A stretch of 64,000 bases of DNA from Chamaelirium japonicum (Eukaryota > Streptophyta > Magnoliopsida > Liliales > Melanthiaceae), in NCBI GenBank assembly GCA_947650365.1, contig CANTAL010000204.1, forward strand, positions 1 through 64,000, written 5' to 3'. Shown piece by piece: positions 50,635 through 62,515 of this stretch (position 1 is the stretch's first letter; each line of letters opens with the position of its first letter). Under the pieces are notes generated by a model. The model was not told the origin of the DNA. It did no database searches and saw only the letters and a program-made list of their open reading frames with translations. Both the position numbers and the translations under genes were made by a program.

Positions 50635-51349
50635 ATGAATTAGAATGGATCATACGAAGGAATTAGAATGGATCGTACGAATGAATTAGAATAGATCGTT
50701 TGAATGAATTAGAATGGATCGTACTTATGAATTAGAATGGGTCGTTTGAGTGAATGCGAATGGATCGTGCGAATGAATTAGAATGGATCTTGCGAATGAA
50801 TTAGAATGGATCGTACGAATGAGTAAGAATGGATCGTACGAAAGAAATAGAATGGATCGTACGAAAGAATTAGAATGGATCGTACGAAGGAATTAGAATG
50901 GATCGTACGAATGAATTAGAATGGATCGTACGAATGAATTAGAATGGATCGTACGAATGAAATAGAATGGATCGTACGAATGAAATAGAATGGATCGTAT
51001 GAATGAATTAGAATGGATCGTACGAATGAAATAGAATGGATTCGCACGAATGTATCCGTTCTAATTCAATGGATCGTGCGAATGAATTAGAATGGATCGT
51101 ACGAATGAATTAGAATGGATCGTACGAAGGAATTAGAATGGATCGTACGAATGAATTAGAATGGATCGTACGAATGAATTAGAATGGATTGAATTAGAAT
51201 GAATCGTACGAATGAATTAGAATGAATCATACCGTACGAATGAATTAGAATGGATCATACGAATGAAATAGAATGGATCGTATGAATGAATTAGAATGGA
51301 TCGTGCGAATGAATTAGAATGGATCGTACGAATGAAATAGAATGGATTC
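50635..51349 (-). repeat. Reverse block with a forward islet
   Basis: A forward islet lies at about 51047-51068 (type E entry, exit TTCAATGGATCG). A doubled GAAATAG run lies near 50960-50985 and the CATACCG phrase near 51228. Confidence 0.88.
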
Positions 51350-51582
51350 GCACGAATGTATCCATTCTAATTCATTCGTACGATCCATTCTAATTCATTC
51401 ACACGATCCATTCTAATTCATTCGCACGAATGTATCCATTCTAATTCATTCGTATGAATGAATTAGAATGGATCATACGAATGAATTAGAATTGATACAT
51501 TCGTGCGAATGACTTAGAATGGATCGTGCGAATGAATTAGAATGGATCGTTCGAATGAATTAGAATGGATACATTCGTGCGA
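51350..51582. repeat. Mosaic: forward, reverse
   Basis: Forward 51350-51453, reverse 51454-51575. The layout resembles module E but with fewer units. Confidence 0.86.
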
Positions 51583-52230
51583 ATCCATTCTATTTCATTC
51601 GTACGATCCATTCTATTTCATTCGCACGATCCATTCTAATTCATTCATACGATCCATTCTAATTCATTCGTACGATCCATTCTAATTCATTCGTACGATC
51701 CATTCTAATTCATTCGCACAATCTATTCTAATTCATTCGTACGAATGTATCCACTCTAATTCATTCATACGATCCATCCTAATTCATTTGTACGAATGTA
51801 TCCACTCTAATTCATTCATACGATCCATTCTAATTCATTCGCACGAATGTATCCATTCTAATTCATTCGTACGATCCATTCTATCTCATTCGTACAATCC
51901 ATTCTATTTCATTCGTACGATCCATTCTAATTCATTCGCACGATCCATTCTAATTCATTCATACGATCTATTCTAATTCTTTTCGCATGAATGTATCCAT
52001 TCTAATTCATTCGTACGATCCATTCTAATTCATTCGTATGATCCATTCTAATTCATTCGCATGAATGTATCCATTCTAATTCATTCGTACGATCCATTCT
52101 ATCTCATTCGTACGATCTATTCTAATTCATTCATTCATACGATCCATTCTATTTCATTCGTACGATCCATTCTTACTCATTCGTACGATCCATTCTAATT
52201 CATTCGCACGATTCATTCTAATTCATTCGT
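51583..52230 (+). repeat. Forward block
   Basis: Contains two TTGTACGAATGTATCCACTC-type 28-bp units near 51740 and 51788, and TTTTCGCATG with one extra T near 51980. It ends at CATTCGTGCGAAAG. Confidence 0.9.
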
Positions 52231-52982
52231 GCGAAAGAATTAGAATAGATCGTATGAATGAATTAGAATGGATCGTATGAATGAAATAGAATGGATCGTA
52301 CGAATGAATTAGAATGGATCGTGCGAATGAATTAGAATGGATCGTACGAATGAATTAGAATGGATACATTCGTGCGAAAGAATTAGAATAGATCGTATGA
52401 ATGAATTAGAATGGATCATATGAATAAAATAGAATGGATCGTACGAATGAATTAGAATGGATCGTGCGAATGAATTAGAATGGATCGTACGAATGAAATA
52501 CAATGGATCGTACGAAGGAATTAGAATGGATTGAATTATAATGAATCGTACGAATGAATTAGAATGAATCATACCGTACGAATGAATTAGAATGGATCGT
52601 GCGAATGAATTAGAATGGATCATGCTAATGAATTAGAATTGATCGTACGAATGAATTAGAATAGATTGTGCGAATGAATTAGAATGGATCGTACGAATGA
52701 ATTGGAATGGATACATTCGTGCGAATGAATTCGAATGGATCGTATGAATGAATTAGAGTGGATACATTCGTACAAATGAATTAGGATGGATCGTATGAAT
52801 GAATTAGAATGGATACATTCATACGAATGAATTAGAATAGATTGTGCGAATGGATTAGAATGGATCGTACGAATGAATTAGAATGGATCATACGAATGAA
52901 TTAGAATGGATCGTATGAATGAATTAGAATGGATTGTGCGAATGAATTAGAATTGATCGTACGAATGAAATAGAATGGATTC
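52231..52982 (-). repeat. Reverse block
   Basis: A 144-bp segment recurs in near-tandem (52222 and 52366, both starting at CATTCGTGCGAAAG). The CATACCG phrase is near 52568. It ends at a type E junction. Confidence 0.88.
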
Positions 52983-53743
52983 GCACGAATGTATCCATTC
53001 TAATTCATTCGTACGATCCATTCTAATTCATTCGCACGATCCATTCTAAGTCATTCGCACGAATGTATCCATTCTAATTCATTCGTATGATCCATTCTAA
53101 TTCATTCATACGAATGAATTAGAATGGATACATTCGTGCGAATGAATTAGAATGGATCGTGCGAATAAATTAGAATGGATCGTACGAATGAATTAGAATG
53201 GATACATTCGTGCAAATCCATTCTATTTCATTCGTACGATCCATTCTAATTCATTCGCACGATCCATTCTAATTCATTCATACGATCCATTCTATTTCAT
53301 TCGTATGGTCCATTCTAATTCATTCGTACGGTATGATTCATTCTAATTCATTCGTACGATTCATTCTAATTCAATCCATTCTAATTCATTCGTACGATCC
53401 ATTCTAATTCCTTCGAACGATCCATTCTAATTCATTCGTACGATCCATTCTAATTCATTCGCACGATCCATTGAATTAGAATGGATACATTCGTGCGAAT
53501 CCATTCTATTTCATTCGTACGATCCATTCTAATTCATTCGCACGATCCATTCTAATTCATTCATATGATCCATTCTATTTCATTCGTACGATCCATTCTA
53601 ATTCATTCGTACGATCCATTCTAATTCATTCGTACGATCCATTCTAATTCATTCGTACGATCCATTCTAATTCCTTCGTACGATCCATTCTAATTCATTC
53701 GAACGATCCATTCTAAGTCATTCGTACGATCCATTCTAATTCA
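52581..53743. repeat. Module E, copy 2
   Basis: This is the direct partner of 47189-48384 and shares the 25-bp reverse islet between two forward blocks (48104-48128 and 53474-53498). Its left edge follows a CATACCG phrase absent from the corresponding place in copy 1. Confidence 0.82.
52983..53498. repeat. Mosaic of four blocks (module E copy 2)
   Basis: Forward 52983-53107, reverse 53108-53209, forward 53210-53473, reverse islet 53474-53498. The CGGTATG phrase is near 53328. Confidence 0.87.
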
Positions 53744-53957
53744 TTCGTATGATCCATTCTATTTCATTCGTACGATCCATTCTTACTCATTCGTATGATC
53801 CATTCTATTTCTTTTGCAAGATCCATTCTAATTCATTCGCACGATCCAGTCGCATTCACTCAAACGACCCATTCTAATTCATAAGTACGATCCATTCTAA
53901 TTCATTCAAACGATCCATTCTAATTCATTCGTACGATCCATTCTAATTCATTCGTAC
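53499..53957 (+). repeat. Forward block
   Basis: Contains CGAACG core variants near 53415 (just upstream) and 53701, TTTTGCAAG near 53813 and CGCATTCACTCAAACG near 53850. It ends at CATTCGTACGAAGG. Confidence 0.9.
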
Positions 53958-56114
53958 GAAGGAATTAGAATGGATCGTACGAATGAATTAGAATGGATCG
54001 TACAAATGAATTAGAATGGATTGTACGAAGGAATTAGAATGGATCGTACGAAGGAATTAGAATGGATCGTACTTATGAATTAGAATGGGTCATACGAATG
54101 AAAAAGAATGGATCGTACGAAGGAATTAGAAAGGATCGTACAAACGAATTAGAATGGATCGCATGCATGAATTAGAATGGATCGTGCGAATGAATTAGAA
54201 TGGATCGTATGAATGAATTAGAATGGATCGTATGAATGAAATAGAGTGGATCGTACGAATGAATTAGAATGGATCGTGCGAATGAATTAGAATGGATCGT
54301 ACGAATGAATTAGAATGGATCGTACGAAGGAATTAGAATGGATTGTATGAATGAATTAGAATGGATCGTGCGAATGAATTAGAATGGATCATACGAATGA
54401 ATTAGAATGGATACATTCGTGCGAATGAATTACAATGGATCATACGAAGGAATTAGAATGGATCGTACGAATGAATTAGAATGGATCGTGCGAATGAATT
54501 AGAATGGATCATACGGATGAATTAGAATGGATACATTCATGCGAATGAATTAGAATGGATCATACGAATGAGTAAGAATGGATCGTGCGAATGAATTAGA
54601 ATGGATCATATGAATGAATTACAATGGATCGTATGAATGAATTAGAATGGATCGTGCGAATAAATTAGAATGGATCGTATGAATGAATTAGAATAGATTG
54701 TGCGAATGAATTAGAATAGATCGTACAAATGAATTAGAATGGATACATTCGTGCGAATGAATTAGAATGGATCGTATGAATGAATTAGAATGGATCGTAC
54801 GAATGAATTAGAATAGATCGTACGAAGGAATTAGAATAGATCGTACGAATGAATTAGAATGGATCGTTTGAGTGAATGCGAATGGATCGTGTAAATGAAT
54901 TAGAATGGATCGTACGAATGAAATAGAAAAGATCGTACGAATGAATTAGAATGGATCGTATGAATGAATTAGAATGGATCGTTCGAATGAATTAGAATAG
55001 ATTGTGCGAATGAATTAGAATGGATCGTACGAATGAATTAGAATGGATCGTACGAATGAATTAGAATGGATTCGTGGAATGAATTAGAATGGATCGTATG
55101 AATGAACTAGAGTGGATACATTTGTACAAATGAATTAGAATGGATCGTACGAATGAATTAGAATGGATACATTCGTGCGAATGAATTAGAATGGATCGTA
55201 TAAATGAATTAGATTGGATCGTACGAATGAATTAGAATGGATCGTGCGAATGAATTAGAATGGATCGTACGAATGAATTAGAATGGATTGAATTAGAATG
55301 AATCGTACGAATGAATTAGAATGGATCGTACGAATGAATTAGAATGGATCGTACGAATGAATTAGAATAGATTGTGCGAATGAATTAGAATGGATTGTGC
55401 GAATGAATTAGAATGGATCGTACGAATGAATTAGAAAGGATACATTCGTGCGAATGAATTAGAAAGGATCGTATGAGTGTGAATGAATTAGAATGGATCG
55501 TGCGAATGAATTACAATGGATCATATTAATGAATTAGAATGGATCGTGCGAATGAATTAGAATGGATCGTACGAATGAGTAAGAATGGATCGTGCGAATG
55601 AATTAGAATGGATTGTACGAATGAATTAGAATAGATCATACGAATGAATTAGAATGGATCGTACGAATGAATTAGAATGGATACATTCGTGCAAAAGAAT
55701 TAGAATGGATTGTATGAATGAATTAGAATGGATCGTTTGAGTCAATGCGAATGGATCGTACGAAGGAATTAGAATAGATCGTACGAATGAATTAGAATGG
55801 ATCGTTTGAGTGAATGCGAATGGATCGTGCGAATGAATTAGAATGGAATGAATTAGAATGAATTGAATTAGAATGAATCGTACAAATGAATTAGAATGGA
55901 TCGTACAAATGAATTAGAATGGATCGTACGAATGAATTAGAATGGATCGTACGAATGAATTTGACTAGATTGTGCGAATGGATTAGAATGGATCATACGA
56001 TTGAGTACGAATGGATTGTACGAATGAAATAGAATAGATCGTACGAATGAATTAGAATGGATCGTATGAATGAATTAGAATCGATCGTACGAATGAGTAA
56101 GAATGGATCGTACG
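53958..56114 (-). repeat. Reverse block, 2.2 kb
   Basis: Contains GTACTTATG and GAAAAAG variants near 54070-54105, GGATTCGTGGAATG near 55070, GTATGAGTGTGAATG near 55471 and TTTGAGT units near 54867, 55737 and 55805. Confidence 0.9.
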
Positions 56115-56485
56115 AATGTATCCATTCTAATTCATTCATACGATCCATTCTAATTCATTACTACGATCCATTCTAATTCATTCATACGATCCATTCTAAT
56201 TCATTCGTACGATCCATTCTAATTCATTCGTACGATCCATTCTAATTCATTCGCACAATCTAGTCTAATTCATTCTAATTCATTCGTACGATCCATTCTA
56301 ATTCCTACGTATGATCCATTCTAATTCCTTCGTACGATCCATTCTAATTCATTCGTACGATCCATTCTATTTCATTTGTACGATCCATTCTAATTCCTTC
56401 GTATGATCCATTCTAATTCATTCGTACGGTATGATTCATTCTAATTCATTCGTACGATTCATTCTAATTCAATCCATTCTAATTC
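55630..56485. repeat. Module H, copy 2
   Basis: This is the partner of 13745-14560. It carries the same order of rare units: AAAAGAATTAG, TTTGAGTGAATGCG (twice) and a CATTACTACG unit directly after the flip to forward polarity. Confidence 0.82.
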
Positions 56486-57225
56486 ATTCATACGATCCAT
56501 TCTAATTCATTCGTATGTATCCATTCTAATTCATTCATACGATCCATTCTTACTCATTCGTACGATCCATTCAAATTCATTCGTTCGATCCATTCTAATT
56601 CATTCGTACGATCCATTCTAATTCATTCGCACGATCCATTCTAATTCATGCATACGATCCATTCTAATTCATTCGTACGATCCATTCTAATTCATTCATA
56701 TGATCCATTCTAATTCATTCGTATGATCTATTCTATTTCATTCGTACAATCCATTCTTACTCAATCGTATGATCCATTCTAATCCATTCGCACAATCTAT
56801 TCTAATTCATTCGTACGATCCATTCTATTTCATTCGTACGATCCATTCTAATTCATACGATCCATTCTATTTCATTCATATGATCCATTTTAATTCATTC
56901 GCACGATCCATTCTAATTCATTCATACGATCCATTCTTACTCATTCGTACGATCCATTCTAATTCATTCGCATGATCCATTCTAATTCATCCGTACGATC
57001 CATTCTATTTCATTCGTACGATCCATTCTAATTCATTCGCACAATCTATTCTAATTCATTCGTACGATCCATTCTAATTCATTCGCACGATCCATTCTAA
57101 TTCATTCATACGATCCATTCTAATTCATTCATACGATCCATTCTAATTTCTTCGTATGATCTATTCTAATTCCTTCGTACGATCCATTCTAATTCATTCA
57201 TACGATCTATTCTAATTCTTTCGCA
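56115..57225 (+). repeat. Forward block
   Basis: Starts with the module H forward part. It contains the segment shared with 594-840 and ends at TTTCGCACGAATGAATTAG. Confidence 0.9.
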
Positions 57226-58188
57226 CGAATGAATTAGAATAGATTGTGCGAATGAATTAGAATGGATCGTACGAATGAATCAGAATAGATTGTGCGAATG
57301 AATTAGAATGGATCGTACGATTGAATTGGAATGGATACATTCGTGCGAATGAATTAGAATGGATCGTACGAATGAAATAGAATGGATCGTGCGAATGAAT
57401 TAGAATGGATCGTACGAATGAATTAGAATGGATCATACGAATGAATTAGAATGGATCGTGCGAATGAATTAGAATGGATCATTTGAATGAATTAGAATGG
57501 ATCATACGAAGGAATTAGAATGGATCGTGCGAATAAATTAGAATGGATCGTATGAATGAATTAGAATGGATTGTATGAATGAATTAGAATGGATCGTAGT
57601 AATGAATTAGAATGGATGCTACGAATGAATTAGAATAGATTGTGCGAATGAATTAGAATGGATCGTACGAATGATTTAGAAAGGATACATTCGTGCGAAT
57701 GAATTAGAATGGACCGTATGAGTGTGAGTGAATTAGAATGGATCATGCGAATGAATTAGAATGGATCGTATTAATGAATTAGAATGGATCGTGCGAATGA
57801 ATTAGAATGGATCGTACGAATGAGTAAGAATGGATCGTGCGAATGAATTAGAATGGATCATATGAATGAATTAGAATGGATCGTATGAATGAATTAGAAT
57901 GGATCGTGCGAATAAATTAGAATGGATCGTACGAATGAATTAGAATGGATCGTACGAATGAATTAGAATGGATTGTGCGAATGAATTAGAATGGATCGTA
58001 CGAATGAATTAGAATGAATTATAACGGATACATTCATGCTAATGAATTAGAATGGATCATACGAATGAATTAGAATGGATTCATTCGTGCGAATGAATTA
58101 GAATGGATCGTGCGAATGAATTAGAATGGATTGTACGAATGAATTAGAATGGATCGTACGAATGAATTAGGATGGATACATTCGTGCG
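57226..58188 (-). repeat. Reverse block
   Basis: Contains GGACCGTATGAGTGTGAGTG near 57710, GTAGTAATG near 57595 and a GAATTATAACGG unit near 58017. It ends at the type B junction that starts module C. Confidence 0.9.
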
Positions 58189-59023
58189 AATCCATTCTAT
58201 TTCATTCGTACGATCCATTCTAATTCATTCGCACGATCCATTCTAATTCATTCATACGATCCATTCTAATTCATTCGTATGATCCATTCTAATTCATTCG
58301 TACGATCCATTCTAATTCATTCGCACAATCTATTCTAATTCATTCGTACGATCCATTCTAATTCATTCACACGATCCATTCTAATTCATTCGTACGATCC
58401 ATTCTATTTCATTCGTACGATCCATTCTTACTCATTCGTACGATCCATTCTAATTCATTTGCACGAAGGTATCCATTCTAATTCATTCGTACTATCCATT
58501 CTAATTCCTTCCTACAATCCATTCTAATTCCATTGTACGATCCATTCTAATTCATTCGTACGATCCATTCTAATTCATTCGTACGATCCATTCTAATTCT
58601 TTCATATGATCCATTCTAATTCATTCGTACGGTATGATTCATTCTAATTCATTCGTACGATTCATTCTAATTCAATCCATTCTAATTCATTCATACGATC
58701 CATTCTATTTCATTCGTACAATCCATTCTAATACATTCTAATTTATTCGCACGATCCATTCTAATTCATTCATACGATCCATTCTAATTCATTCATATGA
58801 TCCATTCAAATTCATTCGCTCGATCCAATCTAATTCATTCGTACGATCCATTATAATTCATTCGCACAATCTATTCTAATTCATTCGTACGATCCATTCT
58901 AATTTATTCGCACGATCCACTCTAATTCATTCATACGATCCATTCTATTTCATTCGTACGATCCATTCTATTTCATTCGTATGATCCATTCTTACTAATT
59001 CGTACGATCCATTCTAATTCATT
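58189..59023 (+). repeat. Forward part of module C unit
   Basis: Has the same length (835 bp) and markers as 28405-29239; differences seen include CTTACTAATTCG near 58990 and CTTTCATATG near 58600. Confidence 0.92.
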
Positions 59024-61680
59024 GTGCGAATGAATTAGAATGGATCGTACGAATGAATTGGAATGGATACATTTGTGCGAATGAATTAGAATGGATCGTA
59101 TGAATGAATTAGAGTGGATACATTCGTACAAATGAATTAGAATGGATCGTATGAATGAATTAGAATGGATACATTCGTGCGAATGAATTAGATTGGATCG
59201 TACGAATGGAATAGAATGGATCGTACGAATGAATTAGAATGGAGCGTGCGAATAAATTAGAATGGATCATACGAAGGAATTAGAATGGATCGTACGAATG
59301 AATTAGAATGGATCGTAGTAATGAATTAGAATGGATCGTATGCATGAATTAGAATGGATCGTGCGAATGAATTAGAATGGATCATACGAATGAATTAGAA
59401 TGGATCGTATGAATGAATTAGAATGGATCGTGCGAATGAATTAGAATGGATCGTATGAATGAAATAGAATGGATTCGCACGAATGAATTAGAATGGATCG
59501 TACGAATGAATTAGAATGGATACATTCGTGCGAATGAATTAGAATGGAACGTACGAATGAATTAGAATGGATCGTAGAATGGATCGTATGAATGAATTAG
59601 AATGGATCGTTCGAATGAGTAAGAATGGATCGTACGAATTAATTAGAATGGATTAAATTAGAATGAATCGTACGAATGAATTAGAATGGATCGTACGAAT
59701 GAATTAGAATGGTTCGTACGAATGAATTAGAATAGATTGTGCGAATGAATTAGAATGGATCGTGCAAATGAATTAGAATGGATCGTACAAATGAATTAGA
59801 ATAGATTGTGCAAATGAATTAGAATGGATCGTACGAATGAATTAGAATGGATCGTACGAATGAATTAGAATGGATCGTACGAATGAATTAGAATGGATCG
59901 TGCGAATGAATTAGAATGGATCGTACGAATGAATTAGAATAGATTGTGCGAATGAATTAGAATGGATCGGACGAATGAATTAGAATGGATCGTACGAATG
60001 AATTAGAATGGATCATACGAATTAATTAGAATAGATTGTGCGAATGAATTAGAATGGATCATACGAATGAATTAGAATGGATCGTACGAATGAATTAGAA
60101 TAGATTGTGCGAATGAATTAGAATGGATCGTACGAATGAATTAGAATGGATCGTACGAATGAATTAGAATGGATCGTGCGAATGAATTAGAATGGATCGT
60201 ATTAATGAATTTGAATGGATCGTACGAATGAATTAGAATGGAACGTACGAATGAATTAGAATGGATCGTAGAATGGATCATACGAATGAATTAGAATGGA
60301 TCGTACGAATGAATTAGAATAGATTGTGCGAATGAATTAGAATGGAACGTACGAATGAATTAGAATGGATCGTAGAATGGATCGTATGAATGAATTAGAA
60401 TGGATCGTTCGAATGAGTAAGAATGGATCGTACGAATTAATTAGAATGGATTGAATTAGAATGAATCGTACGAATGAATTAGAATGGATCGTACGAATGA
60501 ATTAGAATGGATCGTACAAATGAATTAGAATAGATTGTGTGAATGAATTAGAATGGATCGTGCAAATGAATTAGAATGGATCGTACTAATGAATTAGAAT
60601 AGATTGTGCGAATGAATTAGAATGGATCGTACGAATGAATTAGAATGGATCGTACGAATGAATTAGAAAGGATCGTATGAATGAATTAGAATGGATCGTG
60701 CGAATGAATTAGAATGGATCGTACGAATGAATTAGAATAGATTGTGCGAATGAATTAGAATGGATCGTACGAATGAATTAGAATGGATCGTACGAATGAA
60801 TTAAAATAGATTGTGCGAATGAATTAGAATGGATCGTACGAATGAATTAGAATGGATCGTACGAATGAATTAGAATGGATCGTATGAATGAATTAGAATC
60901 GATCGTGCGAATGAATTAGAATGGATCGTACGAATGAAATAGAATGGATTCGCACGAATGTATCCGAATGGATCGTACGAAGGAATTAGAATGGATCGTA
61001 CGAAGGAATTAGAATGGATAGTACGAATGAATTAGAATGGATACCTTCGTACAAATGAATTAGAATGGATCGTACGAATGAGTAAGAATGGATCGTACGA
61101 ATGAAATAGAATGGATCGTATGAATGAATTAGAATGGATCGTGCGAATGAATTGGAATGGATCGTACGAATGAATTAGAATAGATTGTGCGAATGAATTA
61201 GAATGGATCGTACGAATGAATTAGAATGGATCGTACGAAGGAATTAGAATTGATCGTACGAATGAATTAGAATAGATTGTGTGAATGAATATGAATGGAT
61301 CGTACGAATGAATTGGAATGGATACATTCGTGTGAATGAATTAGAATGGATCGTATGAATGAATTAGAGTGGATACATTCGTACAAATGAATTAGAATGG
61401 ATCGTACGAATGAATTAGAATGGATCGTACGAATGAATTAGAATGGATCTTACGAATGAGTAAGAATGGATCGTACGAATAAAATAGAATGGATCGTATG
61501 AATGAATTAGAATGGATACGTGCGAATGAATTAGAATTGTGAATTAGAATGGATCATATGAAGGAATTAGAATGGATCGTGCTAATGAATTAGAATGGAT
61601 TGTGCGAATGAATTAGAATGGATCGTACGAATGACTTAGAATGGATCGTACGAATGAATTAGAATGGATACATTCGTGTG
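59024..61680 (-). repeat. Reverse part of module C unit
   Basis: Is collinear with 29240-31864. It has GAATGGAATAG near 59205 and an unusual CGGACG core near 59968. It ends in a type B variant with GTGTG. Confidence 0.92.
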
Positions 61681-62515
61681 AATCCATTCTATTTCATTCG
61701 TACGATCCATTCTAATTCATTCGCACGATCCATTCTAATTCATTCATACGATCCATTCTAATTCATTCGTACGATCCATTCTAATTCATTCGCACGATCC
61801 ATTCTATTTCATTTGCACAATCTATTCTAATTCATTCGTACGATCCATTCTAATTCATTCACACGATCCATTCTAATTCATTCATACGATCCATTCTATT
61901 TCATTCGTACGATCCATTCTTACTCATTCGTACGATCCATTCTAATTCATTTGCACGAAGGTATCGATTCTAATTCATTCGTACTATCCATTCTAATTCC
62001 TTCCTACAATCCATTCTAATTCCATTGTACGATCCATTCTAATTCATTCGTACGATCCATTCTAATTCATTCGTACGATCCATTCTAATTCTTTCGTATG
62101 ATCCATTCTAATTCATTCGTACGGTATGATTCATTCTAATTCATTCGTACGATTCATTCTAATTCAATCCATTCTAATTCATTCATACGATCCATTCTAT
62201 TTCATTCGTACAATCCATTCTAATACATTCTAATTTATTCGCACGATCCATTCTAATTCATTCATACGATCCATTCTAATTCATTCATATGATCCATTCT
62301 AATTCATTCGCTCGATCCAATCTAATTCATTCGTACGATCCATTATAATTCATTCGCACAATCTATTCTAATTCATTCGTACGATCCATTCTAATTTATT
62401 CGCACGATCCATTCTAATTCATTCATACGATCCATTCTATTTCTTTCGTACGATCCATTCTATTTCATTCGTATGATCCATTCTTACTCATTCGTACGAT
62501 CCATTCTAATTCATT
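61681..62515 (+). repeat. Forward part of next module C unit
   Basis: 835 bp, as in the other copies. CTATTTCATTTGCACAATC near 61800 replaces the CTAATTC form; TATCGATTC near 61965 and CTATTTCTTTCG near 62440 are private changes. Confidence 0.92.

Larger units (their letters stand above)
58189..61680. repeat. Module C, complete 3,492-bp unit
   Basis: This is a complete unit: forward 58189-59023, reverse 59024-61680. The next unit begins at 61681; 59024/62516, 59651/63143 and 60265/63757 are all exactly 3,492 bp apart. Scattered substitutions are visible by eye, several of them CpG transitions in the core, but there is no net length change across the landmarks. Confidence 0.93.

Noticed and set aside
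51788..51976. 62-codon open frame, + strand
   Set aside because: Repeat peptide over 28-bp units; no independent coding evidence.
52309..52623. 104-codon open frame, - strand (longest)
   Set aside because: Lies in a reverse block, so on the - strand it reads the same forward-unit peptide; no ribosome-binding or promoter signal, no conserved fold.
56769..56975. 68-codon open frame, + strand
   Set aside because: Copy of the 600-839 segment 56.1 kb away; the conserved frame follows from DNA duplication.
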